DNA from: an uncultured Clostridia bacterium
GTDB taxonomy: Bacteria; Bacillota; Clostridia; Oscillospirales; Ruminococcaceae
Direction of reading: 5' to 3'
DNA length: 50,620 nucleotides
Assembly: GCA_947625735.1 (NCBI GenBank)
Contig: CANQPL010000019.1
Coordinates: 1-50,620, forward strand
Shown here one piece after another: positions 27,601-34,273 of the stretch (position 1 is its first letter; every line of letters begins with the position of its first letter). A program made the translations under genes and the position numbers. The notes beneath the pieces are model-generated. The model ran no database searches and had not been told where the DNA came from. It saw nothing but the letters and a program-made list of their open reading frames with translations.

Positions 27601-28418
27601 GGATCCTGATGTGGGGAAGTAATTCTCATGGTCAGCTTGGCAACGGCACCACCACCGACAGCGGGGTTCCTGTGGAAGTTGATCTTAGCGGAGAAACAGC
27701 ATTATCTGTAATGGCAATTGCGGCAGAGGGAGACACATTTACCGGACTTATTCCCAATGAAGTATACAATATCTACGGAATGAAATCCCGCACAGTGGAA
27801 GATCCCTTTTCCTCTGACAATCTACTTTATATTTCTCAGGAAGTAAGTGACAGCAATGGAACGATCAGATATGATTACGCACCAAAAACTACATATCCCA
27901 ATCCGGAAATATTCTGCAAAGCTATGAAAGAATTTGATGTGGGCAATGCACATATCACAAGTGCGGAAACAACAACAGATAAAGTAACTTTAAAATGGGA
28001 CATTTATCCCGGTGCAACTGCGTATAAAGTGTATAAGGTAAGCGGCGGTATCTATTCGGAAGAAAAGGAAACCACCGTTCCAATGTGTATTATTTCCGGT
28101 TTGGAAAGCGGAAAGGAATATGGATTTATTGTCACAGCTAAAGTAAACGGCGAATGGTCATACAGATCCGATGACGATGTTATTTTTGTAGCCACACAGA
28201 AAGAGGACGAGCCGGAAAGCACTTTTACTAAAGGCGATGTAAACGGTGATGGCAAAATAGACATTCTTGACCTTGCCACCATGCGCAGACATCTTGCAGG
28301 AAACCCGACAGAGATAGACAAGCAGGCGGCAGATCTTGACGGAAACGGCGATATAACTATTCTTGACCTTGCAATACTGAGGCGTTATCTTGCGGGGAAT
28401 GAGGAAGTACTTTCCTGA
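24687..28418 (+). CDS. Secreted RCC1-propeller protein with dockerin (paralogue)
   Basis: 1243 residues; ATG at 24687, with the same GGAGGACTGTAAA leader as the 14214 gene. The first ~195 residues, including the signal peptide, are nearly identical to that paralogue; the sequences then diverge sharply, although the domain order stays the same. After a beta-rich domain (about 330-530) and a Cna-B-like domain (about 570-650) come seven degenerate RCC1 blades (about 665-1000, for example GVLYTWGSNGYGQLG). A GLIPNEVYNIYGMKSR module, an FnIII-like domain and the dockerin (1182-1243) follow. It is the last gene of the locus, 31 bp before a strong terminator. The blades are much more divergent than in the paralogue, so the two propellers probably bind different partners. 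Confidence 0.9.
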   Translation: MKMKKLLSMVTAVVLSVTMSAEVFAVDTPGSNGNSQTSISNEMQVTGTNSFGNMLAQEINAKENEQLENNGYNVFSVEVTGQTAEVELQTLKNSTVVVGVYTEDGSTLLQTANAAVTPDDETVKVTFAQALPEYFYIKAYLINSENMRPLCTVYECPNYTKEMQEFFKKTTADFPEDRVLNLDNDTANNFAVYSDDVKVISEQTGINNVTGSVNGTYVIENADENFTELKSGDMIAYEYGDNELILLSVDSISVNGSTVTITEKEASLEDAFEYIRIDSSADLENAVVDNSGLQEGVNYLGRVSSAEDHEEAQPYGIATIAEDTGIGSSSLKFSDEYEVFSKSLGDDNKKLDISGKIGFSLVGTVKYYMTLSQQYIEVSLDYEINAALKINASGKAEMKLSKFYIPIIPGINITVEPKLTFEVAVDADLTFKFSGSLGMKASVQEGVQNISKKPTFDGDATITGKLYVGIELKPDIEVINENIASVSLTGSAGIEVNGSMELVSDKPEGDKVHACQHCVDGSVKAKFSISFKATLLNIKQLTLEKTILDKSFDLFDFYFSLDTNQFGKGECPNMKYKVTFYVVDSAGKPLQNVMIMLNSGESTESGSDGYTKAIYLANGNYTAQTLDGEHREKTVSFNVDNSAVNGKWIMLYGINEVLPDSIAAKQIILGGASSAVITEEGDLYTWGNNDYAQLGNGTRVDAAYPMKVRENVASVDITSSYYCENFLRAGCGAFVLENGGLYVYGGNASGQLGYGTRSLKEVQTKPIRIMNDVKTVETALGVMGCLTNDGTLYLWGHLSKLNKPYDFNDFYGAGYYTPVEVAKNVSDFDIDSRGAYYIDENGSLYNVPSNTSEPIMENVVSVKAYGSSIVSVITSDGSLYLKGNNDYGQIGDGTYKSKSNFVKVMDNVASVSLGEYHVAAVTDDGVLYTWGSNGYGQLGTDDVSLLPNRIMDNVAAVSCGDYHTGVITKDGRILMWGSNSHGQLGNGTTTDSGVPVEVDLSGETALSVMAIAAEGDTFTGLIPNEVYNIYGMKSRTVEDPFSSDNLLYISQEVSDSNGTIRYDYAPKTTYPNPEIFCKAMKEFDVGNAHITSAETTTDKVTLKWDIYPGATAYKVYKVSGGIYSEEKETTVPMCIISGLESGKEYGFIVTAKVNGEWSYRSDDDVIFVATQKEDEPESTFTKGDVNGDGKIDILDLATMRRHLAGNPTEIDKQAADLDGNGDITILDLAILRRYLAGNEEVLS

Positions 28419-28449
28419 TTTTATCGACAAAACATAGTATAATTTTTAT

Positions 28450-28475
28450 ACCCGCAGGGAGGTTGCCCTGCGGGT
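28450..28475 (+). terminator. Strong rho-independent terminator of the dockerin locus
   Basis: ACCCGCAGGG and CCCTGCGGGT form a perfect 10-bp stem around a 6-nt loop, followed by ATTTTAT. It lies 31 bp after the last dockerin gene. Confidence 0.9.
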
Positions 28476-28915
28476 ATTTTATATACTGTAAACATAAGAT
28501 CAGCCCTGCTTCCTTCACAGCTAACGTAATTCCGCTTGCTCGGTGGTATGGTTTTCATAGGCGTTTTATATATTTTTTGAGTAATTATGCTGGACTTTGG
28601 TGAAATATGATAAATCAACCGTATTTATTCCGGTAGAATTAATGTCTGTTTGAGAGTAGTGTAATTTTATAGGGTAGTAAAACAACAAAAAATATTTATT
28701 AAACATTGCTCCTGTTCCACATACAATCTTTAAATTTTAATTACATTGAATCCTTATCAACAATAATTATCTGAATTTTCTTTTCCTGTTCAGTCGCCAG
28801 TTATTTTTTGGTAAGGTTTATTTGGAATTACAATAATATATCCGGAATGATTTTAAGATGTTTAACAGAAGCAACTGATTGAACAATGTAAAAAAACAGA
28901 TGTTATACTGCGTTG
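28476..28915. other. 440-bp gene-free region between convergent genes
   Basis: AT-rich sequence between the dockerin-locus terminator and the end of plsC. Apart from the isolated CRISPR-like unit I see no convincing ORF, RNA gene or terminator for plsC. Short antisense frames here lack ribosome sites. Confidence 0.6.
28648..28683. repeat. Isolated 36-nt type II CRISPR-like repeat
   Basis: The unit starts GTTTGAGAGTAGTG and ends GGGTAGTAAAAC. It is exactly 36 nt, with the GTTT and AAAC ends usual for type II repeats. I looked one repeat-spacer period (about 66 bp) to either side and found no second copy, and there is no cas gene in the window. It is a single orphan unit or part of an unrecognised RNA, not an array. 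Confidence 0.45.
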
Positions 28916-29638
28916 TTATGAGCGTTCGGCGGTTACCTCGTTTATCTTCGCTTCTATTCTTGAATGAACAAGCTCTGCAAGCTCCTTGGAGGACATTCCT
29001 TGATATTCATCGTAGTATATGGGAGGAAGATAGTGTATCTGTGCCTCTACGGGCTTGCTGCCTTTTTCGTCAAGGACCTTATGAGTGTCGATAAGAGCGA
29101 TAGGAAGTACGGGGCATCTGGTTTTGATAACGCATTTGAAACTGCCTCCGTGAAACTCATTCATTTTATTTCCGTCTCTGCTCCTTTTTCCCTCGGGGTA
29201 TATAAGATAGTTTCGTCCCTTTTTAAGCTCATCAACTATAATGTTCATCACCTTCATGGACTGCCTTGCATTTTCTCTGTCAAGGGCAAGGGAATAGGAG
29301 CATTTTGCTATCTGCTTGATAAACGGAACATTTGCAAGCTCCTTTTTCAGTACCACTCCTATGGGGTGAGGACAGGTCACTACAACTGCGGGTATGTCAA
29401 ACAGTCCCTGATGATTTGCATACAGCATAAACCCGCTTTTTTCGGGAATATTTTCAAGACCGCTGACCTTAAAATCAACGTTGCCCGCCTTTATCATCTT
29501 ATCAAAAATATATTGTATATGATGATATTTTACTATTTCATCATATTCATCGGTATGGTTTGCGTAATGGCAGAGTTTGAGAAATGCCCACGGCGCTCTC
29601 GTGAAATTCTTGACTACCATAAGTACAAGTCTGTTCAT
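28916..29638 (-). CDS. plsC: 1-acyl-sn-glycerol-3-phosphate acyltransferase family protein
   Basis: 240 residues; the start is preceded by TGGAGGAAG. It transfers an acyl chain to lysophosphatidate to make phosphatidate in membrane phospholipid synthesis, acting at the inner face of the cytoplasmic membrane. The acyltransferase motifs are clear: N-H-x4-D (His76, Asp81 in ANHQGLFD) and the YPEGKRSR substrate-binding block (147-154). The length is normal for PlsC. A good promoter lies upstream (29691-29719). It is a single-gene unit, convergent with the dockerin locus and divergent from the ACT/hom genes. The paralogous family includes lyso-ornithine and other acyltransferases, so the exact acceptor is less certain than the reaction type. 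Confidence 0.9.
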   Translation of the reverse strand: MNRLVLMVVKNFTRAPWAFLKLCHYANHTDEYDEIVKYHHIQYIFDKMIKAGNVDFKVSGLENIPEKSGFMLYANHQGLFDIPAVVVTCPHPIGVVLKKELANVPFIKQIAKCSYSLALDRENARQSMKVMNIIVDELKKGRNYLIYPEGKRSRDGNKMNEFHGGSFKCVIKTRCPVLPIALIDTHKVLDEKGSKPVEAQIHYLPPIYYDEYQGMSSKELAELVHSRIEAKINEVTAERS

Positions 29639-29690
29639 GTTCTTCCTCCAATAAAGTCCGTTAAAAATCGGTGCATAACTTCTATATAAT

Positions 29691-29719
29691 ATTGTACTAC
29701 AAAATATTCATATTGTCAA
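29691..29719 (-). promoter_or_regulatory. Sigma-A promoter for plsC
   Basis: On the minus strand TTGACA (29714-29719), a 17-bp spacer and TACAAT (29691-29696), about 50 bp before the plsC start. Confidence 0.75.
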
Positions 29720-29784
29720 TATTCTGCAAATTAAAAAAATATTTGCTGAACGTTCTGTGGATTGATAAAAATTTTTTCAAACCC

Positions 29785-29813
29785 TTGACAAAGGGGGAAA
29801 ATAATGTTATAAT
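29785..29813 (+). promoter_or_regulatory. Consensus extended -10 promoter for the ACT gene
   Basis: TTGACA (29785-29790), a 17-bp spacer and TATAAT (29808-29813), preceded by TGT so that the extended -10 motif TGnTATAAT is present. It lies 66 bp before the start. Confidence 0.85.
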
Positions 29814-29879
29814 TGTTTGTGTATCAAATACAGATGTACTTCCGAAAAGTACAAGGTATGCGATGGGAGATGAAAAACC

Positions 29880-30344
29880 ATGTCGGAGGAAACGCCCGTC
29901 ACTCCCGAGGGAAAACGTTTTGCGGTAGTTGACTGCGATGTGCTGCCCGAGGTTTTTATAAAGGTCATGGAGGTAAAGCGAATGCTTGCCTGCGGAGAGG
30001 AAAAAAGCTCCGCTTCGGCGTGCAAGAAGGCGGATATATCCCGCAGTGCTTATTATAAGTACCGTGACAGCGTGTTCACATATGAGGAAAAACTGACGGG
30101 GAGAGTTTTTTCACTTTATGGAGTGCTGAGAGATAATCCCGGAGTGCTGTCGGGAGTACTCAGCTGTCTCCATGAATGCGGGGCGAATATCCTGACTTTA
30201 AATCAGAGCGTTCCTGTAGACGGAGCGGCGGCGGTCACGGTTACGGTAAGGCTTTCGGGCAGACCTATGGACGGCGAAACCCTCAGACGGCGGGTATCGG
30301 AAATCGGCGGTGTAGTAGAGGTGCGGCTTATTTCCGAGGAATAG
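29880..30344 (+). CDS. ACT domain-containing protein (PheB/UPF0735 type)
   Basis: 154 residues; the ATG at 29880 follows GGGAGA. The N-terminal half (about 15-70) has a helix-turn-helix-like part (KADISRSAYYKYRDSVF) typical of the UPF0735/PheB family. Residues about 73-152 form an ACT domain with the ligand-loop motif DNPGVLSGVLSCL and a beta strand ending EVRLIS. ACT domains bind amino acids and tune the enzymes they contact. In many Firmicutes this gene lies next to homoserine dehydrogenase, as here (308 bp downstream on the same strand), so a role in control of threonine/methionine or aromatic amino acid synthesis is likely but not proven. The exact ligand cannot be read from the sequence. 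Confidence 0.85.
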   Translation: MSEETPVTPEGKRFAVVDCDVLPEVFIKVMEVKRMLACGEEKSSASACKKADISRSAYYKYRDSVFTYEEKLTGRVFSLYGVLRDNPGVLSGVLSCLHECGANILTLNQSVPVDGAAAVTVTVRLSGRPMDGETLRRRVSEIGGVVEVRLISEE

Positions 30345-30652
30345 CGGCAGGCAGTGCGGAGTTTTAAAGGTTGGTATTATACCGCTTTAATTTGCCGTAA
30401 TAATACCATATGGGCATTTATAATTGCGGCAGGTAATTAAACAGCACTTCGGTTTTATACCTTTTGACAAACGCTTTTCGGGTATGGTCCATAAGCCTTG
30501 AAACGAAACAGGCAAGCCCGTATATTACCGCACAGTCTGAAAAATATGACTTTCCGTATCTTTATTTTGTCGTGACACAGCAAAAAATACTGACGTGTGC
30601 AGACGTATGACCCGCAAATTATTATAATAAAATATAAAGGAGAACGTAATTT
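30345..30652 (+). other. 308-bp spacer between the ACT gene and hom
   Basis: It contains an 8-bp inverted repeat (GGTATTAT 30373-30380 with ATAATACC 30400-30407) without a following T-run. There is a TTGACA at 30464-30469 without a matching -10, and a TATAAT at 30623-30628 without a matching -35. I recognise no T-box or riboswitch. How hom is transcribed is therefore unclear. Confidence 0.4.
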
Positions 30653-31879
30653 ATGTCAAAATTTGCAGTTTTGGGACACGGTGTTGTAGGCTCGGGGACG
30701 GTAGAGCTTTTCTTTAAAAACAAGGAGAAGATATGCAGAAGATCGGAAATGGATCTTGATCTTAAATATATCCTTGACATCAGGGATTTTCCGGGGCTTC
30801 CTTATTCTGATCTTTTTACAAAGGATATCAATGTCATATTAAACGATGACGAGGTAACTGTGGTGGCAGAGGTAATGGGAGGAGTGCATCCCGCATATGA
30901 ATTTGTTTCGGAATGTCTTAAAAGAGGAAAGAGTGTTGCTACCTCAAACAAAGAGCTTGTGGCAGTAAAGGGAGCGGAGCTTCTGCGCCTTGCAAAAGAG
31001 CATAGCTGCAACTTTATGTTTGAGGCGTCCACAGGCGGAGCAATACCCATTATCCGACCGATACACAAATGTCTTGCGGCAAATGATATCACCGCTTGCG
31101 CAGGCATACTTAACGGAACAACTAACTATATCCTGACAAAAATGCTCAGTGACGGCGTGAGCTTTGACGAGGCGCTTGCAGAGGCACAGCGTCTCGGATA
31201 TGCGGAGAGAGACCCCGCAGCCGATGTGGAGGGGCATGACGCCTGCCGCAAGATCTGCATACTTTCATCTCTTATATACGGCTCTCATGTATACCCCGAA
31301 TGGGTACACTGCGAGGGCATAACCGCTCTTACTTTAGAGGACGCCGCATATGCAAAGTCATGGGGCGGCGTGATAAAGCTGATAGGTTCGGTAAAGAGAA
31401 CAAAGGACGGCAGGATACTTCCTATGGTAGCGCCAAGGTTTGTGAACAAGGGCAGTGAGCTTGCTTCTGTGGAAGATGTTTTCAACGGCATTATGGTATA
31501 CGGGGACGGTTTTGAGCGCATAATGTTTTACGGAAGAGGTGCAGGAAAGCTGCCTACAGCAAGTGCGGTACTGGGCGATGTTATCGACTGTGCAAAGCAT
31601 AAGATCACCATTCTTTCCCAGACATGGGAGGACAGCAGGGATAACAGCTTTATTGCCGATTACAAGGAGGACACTGTCAGACTTTATCTTCGCCTGAAAG
31701 ATACCGATGCCGATGAGGTGAAAAAGGCATTTCCGAATGCGGCATTTATTACCCGTGAGGGTCAGCCCGCAGGTGAAATAGCTATTATCACCGACAGCGA
31801 AAAGGAAAGCGCTGTTGATGAAAAGCTCTATGATTTCAAGGGCAGGGTCTGCGGCAGGATACGTCTGCTGGATATATAA
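30653..31879 (+). CDS. hom: Homoserine dehydrogenase
   Basis: 408 residues; the ATG at 30653 follows AAAGGAGA. It reduces aspartate-4-semialdehyde to homoserine with NAD(P)H, the branch point towards threonine and methionine; cytoplasmic. The Rossmann motif GHGVVGSG is at 8-15. The catalytic domain shows EASTGGAIPIIRPI and AGILNGTTNYI, and the conserved DACRK follows. The C-terminal tail (about 335-408) still resembles an ACT domain but lacks the usual P-G-V-L ligand loop, whereas the stand-alone ACT protein upstream has it. The total length is a little below the common 425-435. A histidine-phosphatase gene follows 28 bp later, probably cotranscribed. The enzyme call is certain; allosteric behaviour is inference. 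Confidence 0.95.
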   Translation: MSKFAVLGHGVVGSGTVELFFKNKEKICRRSEMDLDLKYILDIRDFPGLPYSDLFTKDINVILNDDEVTVVAEVMGGVHPAYEFVSECLKRGKSVATSNKELVAVKGAELLRLAKEHSCNFMFEASTGGAIPIIRPIHKCLAANDITACAGILNGTTNYILTKMLSDGVSFDEALAEAQRLGYAERDPAADVEGHDACRKICILSSLIYGSHVYPEWVHCEGITALTLEDAAYAKSWGGVIKLIGSVKRTKDGRILPMVAPRFVNKGSELASVEDVFNGIMVYGDGFERIMFYGRGAGKLPTASAVLGDVIDCAKHKITILSQTWEDSRDNSFIADYKEDTVRLYLRLKDTDADEVKKAFPNAAFITREGQPAGEIAIITDSEKESAVDEKLYDFKGRVCGRIRLLDI

Positions 31880-31907
31880 ACAAGCCTCCGAAAACGGTGG
31901 AAAATTC

Positions 31908-32501
31908 ATGACAAATGTTTATTTTATCCGTCATGCCCGGTCCGATCAGAATTATCACGATGATATGCTTCGTCCCCTTACTGCTAAGGGTATGGGGGAC
32001 AGGAAGCCGGTCACGGATTTTTTAAGAGATAAAAATATATCTGCGGTAATTTCAAGTCCGTTTAAAAGAGCAGTCGATACCGTAAGCGATTTTGCGGAGC
32101 GTTCGGGTCTGGGGATACGGATAATGAACGAGTTCAGGGAAAGAAAAGTTTCAGATGAATGGATAGATTCTTTTACGGAATTTGCCAAAAAGCAGTGGAG
32201 TGATCCCGATTACAGGCTTTCGGGCGGGGAATCGCTCAGAGAGGTAAGGGAGCGGGTCATTACGGCATTAAATCTTGTTACCAAAGAGTATGAGGGGAAA
32301 AACATTGTTATAGCAAGTCACGGTACGGCGATCTGTACAATTATCGGTTATTATGACAGCTCTTTCGGATATAATGATTTTGAAAGGATAAAAGATGTCA
32401 TGCCGTGGGCAGTGCTACTCAGCTTTAAGCCGTATAATAAATGTGCGGGTATAAGGAATATGACTTTTTTTCGGGCGGAGCGGAATAAAATAATATCATG
32501 A
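31908..32501 (+). CDS. Histidine phosphatase family protein
   Basis: 197 residues from the ATG at 31908, which follows GGTGGA; the frame runs further upstream but would overlap hom without a ribosome site. It belongs to the phosphoglycerate-mutase-like superfamily: an R-H-A motif (Arg8, His9), a second catalytic His138 in IASHGTA, and acidic residues in NEFRERK. Members remove phosphate from sugars, nucleotides or cofactors; the substrate cannot be named here. It sits just after hom, but nothing in the sequence shows that it acts on homoserine phosphate. Cytoplasmic, no signal peptide. Confidence 0.88.
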   Translation: MTNVYFIRHARSDQNYHDDMLRPLTAKGMGDRKPVTDFLRDKNISAVISSPFKRAVDTVSDFAERSGLGIRIMNEFRERKVSDEWIDSFTEFAKKQWSDPDYRLSGGESLREVRERVITALNLVTKEYEGKNIVIASHGTAICTIIGYYDSSFGYNDFERIKDVMPWAVLLSFKPYNKCAGIRNMTFFRAERNKIIS

Positions 32502-32510
32502 TTATGTATA

Positions 32511-32542
32511 AAGATAGAGGTTAGTTATCTGCCCTCTATCTT
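32511..32542 (+). terminator. Probable terminator or attenuator hairpin
   Basis: AAGATAGAGG pairs with CCTCTATCTT (10 bp, 12-nt loop), 9 bp after the histidine phosphatase stop. The T-run is short (TTCTGATTTAT), so read-through into the peptidase gene is possible. Confidence 0.5.
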
Positions 32543-32566
32543 CTGATTTATAAGGAGTGTACAGCC

Positions 32567-34273
32567 ATGAAATTCAGCGAAATGACCTATACAAGACCTG
32601 ATATAGAAAGCATCAGGGCAAAGGCGCAGGAGATAACAGAGCGTATCCGCAGTGCAGAAAATGCCGATGCGGCAGCAGATGCCTATCTGGAGTGGGACAG
32701 GTATGCCTGCGGTTTTTCTACCATGAGCAGTCTTTGTTATATCCGTCACACCATCAACACAGAGGACGAATTTTACGACAAGGAAACGGAATTTTTTGAC
32801 GATATGGGACCTGCCGTTACCGAATGTGCGCAGAATGTGGCAAAGGCTCTGGCAGAAAGCAGATTCAGACAGTCACTTGAGGAAAGATTCGGCAAGGTCA
32901 TGTTTATAAATACCGATATTTTTCTAAGGAGCTTTACTCCCGAAATGATACCCTTTATGCAGGAGGATAACAAGCTTACCACGGAATACGAAAAACTCAT
33001 TGCCTCGGCTCAGATAGATTTTGAGGGCAAAAAGCTGACACTTTCACAGCTTTCTCCTTATAAGCAGTCCGCAGATGATGAACTGCGCCACAGGGCATGG
33101 GCAGCCGAGAGCGGATTCTATAAAGAGCATGAAAATACCCTTGACCGTATTTATGATGATATGGTAAGGGTGCGTACCGCAATGTCTGAAAAAGCGGGTT
33201 TTGAAAATTACGTTCCTCTGGGTTATCTTAATATGTGCCGCAACTGCTATGACCCCGAAAAGGTGAGCAGATTCAGAGATGCGGTAGTAAAATATATTGT
33301 CCCCGCCGCAGATAAAATTTTCCGTGAACAGGCAAAAAGGCTGGGAGTGGGCTATCCTCTTAAATATGCGGATACTGCTCTTTCCTACCGTGACGGAAAC
33401 GCTGTTCCCAAGGGTACTCCCGAGGATATCATAGAAGCGGGGAGACGATTCTATCATGCTCTTTCTCCCGAAACTGCCGAATTTTTCGACTTTATGACCG
33501 AAAATGAGCTTATGGACGTTATCAGCCGCAAGGGTAAGGCTGCGGGGGGCTACTGCACTGAGCTGCCCGATTACAGATCTCCCTTTATTTTTGCTAATTT
33601 CAACGGCACACAGGGAGATGTGGAGGTCATCACTCATGAGGCGGGTCATGCATTTGCGGCATATGTTTCAAGGGATATTGTGCCTACCGATAATCAGCAG
33701 CCTACTCTTGAATCCTGCGAGATCCATTCCATGACTATGGAATTTTTCGGCTGGGCAAGTGCAGAGGACTTTTTCGGAGATAAAAAGGCGGCGAAAAAAT
33801 TCTGCCGCAAGCATCTGGAGGACGCTGTTACCTTTATACCATACGGTACAATGGTAGATCATTTTCAGCATATTATCTATGAAAACCCCGGACTTACTCC
33901 CGAAGAGCGTATAGGCGAGTGGAAAAAGCTGACTGCTGTCTATATGCCGTGGATAGATCTTGACGGCTCTCCTTTTTACGGTGAGGGCAGGGCATGGCAG
34001 CGGCAGACTCATATCTATGAAAGACCTTTTTACTATATCGACTATTGTCTTGCTCAGACTGTGGCACTGGAATTCTGGGTGATAATGCAGCGTGACCGCA
34101 GAGAGGCATTTGACAGATACATGACTCTTGTACGTCAGGGCGGAACAAAGACCTTTGACGGGCTTGTTGAGTCAGCGGGGCTTGATACTCCTTTCGGAGA
34201 TGAGGCTTTGAAAACCGTTGCCGAAGCTGCCGAAAAATGGCTGGAAAGTGAGGAAAACAGAGTTGAACAGTAG
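32567..34273 (+). CDS. M3 family oligoendopeptidase
   Basis: 568 residues; the ATG at 32567 follows TAAGGAGT. It is a cytoplasmic zinc peptidase that cuts short peptides, related to oligoendopeptidase F and the thimet family. The zinc site HEAGH is at 357-361 and the third ligand is probably Glu385 in ESCEIHSMTMEFFGW, at the spacing usual for the family. The length and full-length similarity fit the roughly 565-residue Firmicutes M3 group. The following M20 dipeptidase gene overlaps its stop, so the pair is probably coupled in translation and works together in peptide breakdown. There is no signal peptide. Confidence 0.93.
   Translation: MKFSEMTYTRPDIESIRAKAQEITERIRSAENADAAADAYLEWDRYACGFSTMSSLCYIRHTINTEDEFYDKETEFFDDMGPAVTECAQNVAKALAESRFRQSLEERFGKVMFINTDIFLRSFTPEMIPFMQEDNKLTTEYEKLIASAQIDFEGKKLTLSQLSPYKQSADDELRHRAWAAESGFYKEHENTLDRIYDDMVRVRTAMSEKAGFENYVPLGYLNMCRNCYDPEKVSRFRDAVVKYIVPAADKIFREQAKRLGVGYPLKYADTALSYRDGNAVPKGTPEDIIEAGRRFYHALSPETAEFFDFMTENELMDVISRKGKAAGGYCTELPDYRSPFIFANFNGTQGDVEVITHEAGHAFAAYVSRDIVPTDNQQPTLESCEIHSMTMEFFGWASAEDFFGDKKAAKKFCRKHLEDAVTFIPYGTMVDHFQHIIYENPGLTPEERIGEWKKLTAVYMPWIDLDGSPFYGEGRAWQRQTHIYERPFYYIDYCLAQTVALEFWVIMQRDRREAFDRYMTLVRQGGTKTFDGLVESAGLDTPFGDEALKTVAEAAEKWLESEENRVEQ

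Noticed and set aside
28648-28683. A CRISPR array
   Set aside because: Only one repeat unit; no second copy at a spacer-length distance and no cas genes, so it is recorded as an isolated repeat.
28964-29689. 241-residue plus-strand frame opposite plsC
   Set aside because: plsC has clear motifs, promoter and ribosome site on the minus strand; this frame has none.
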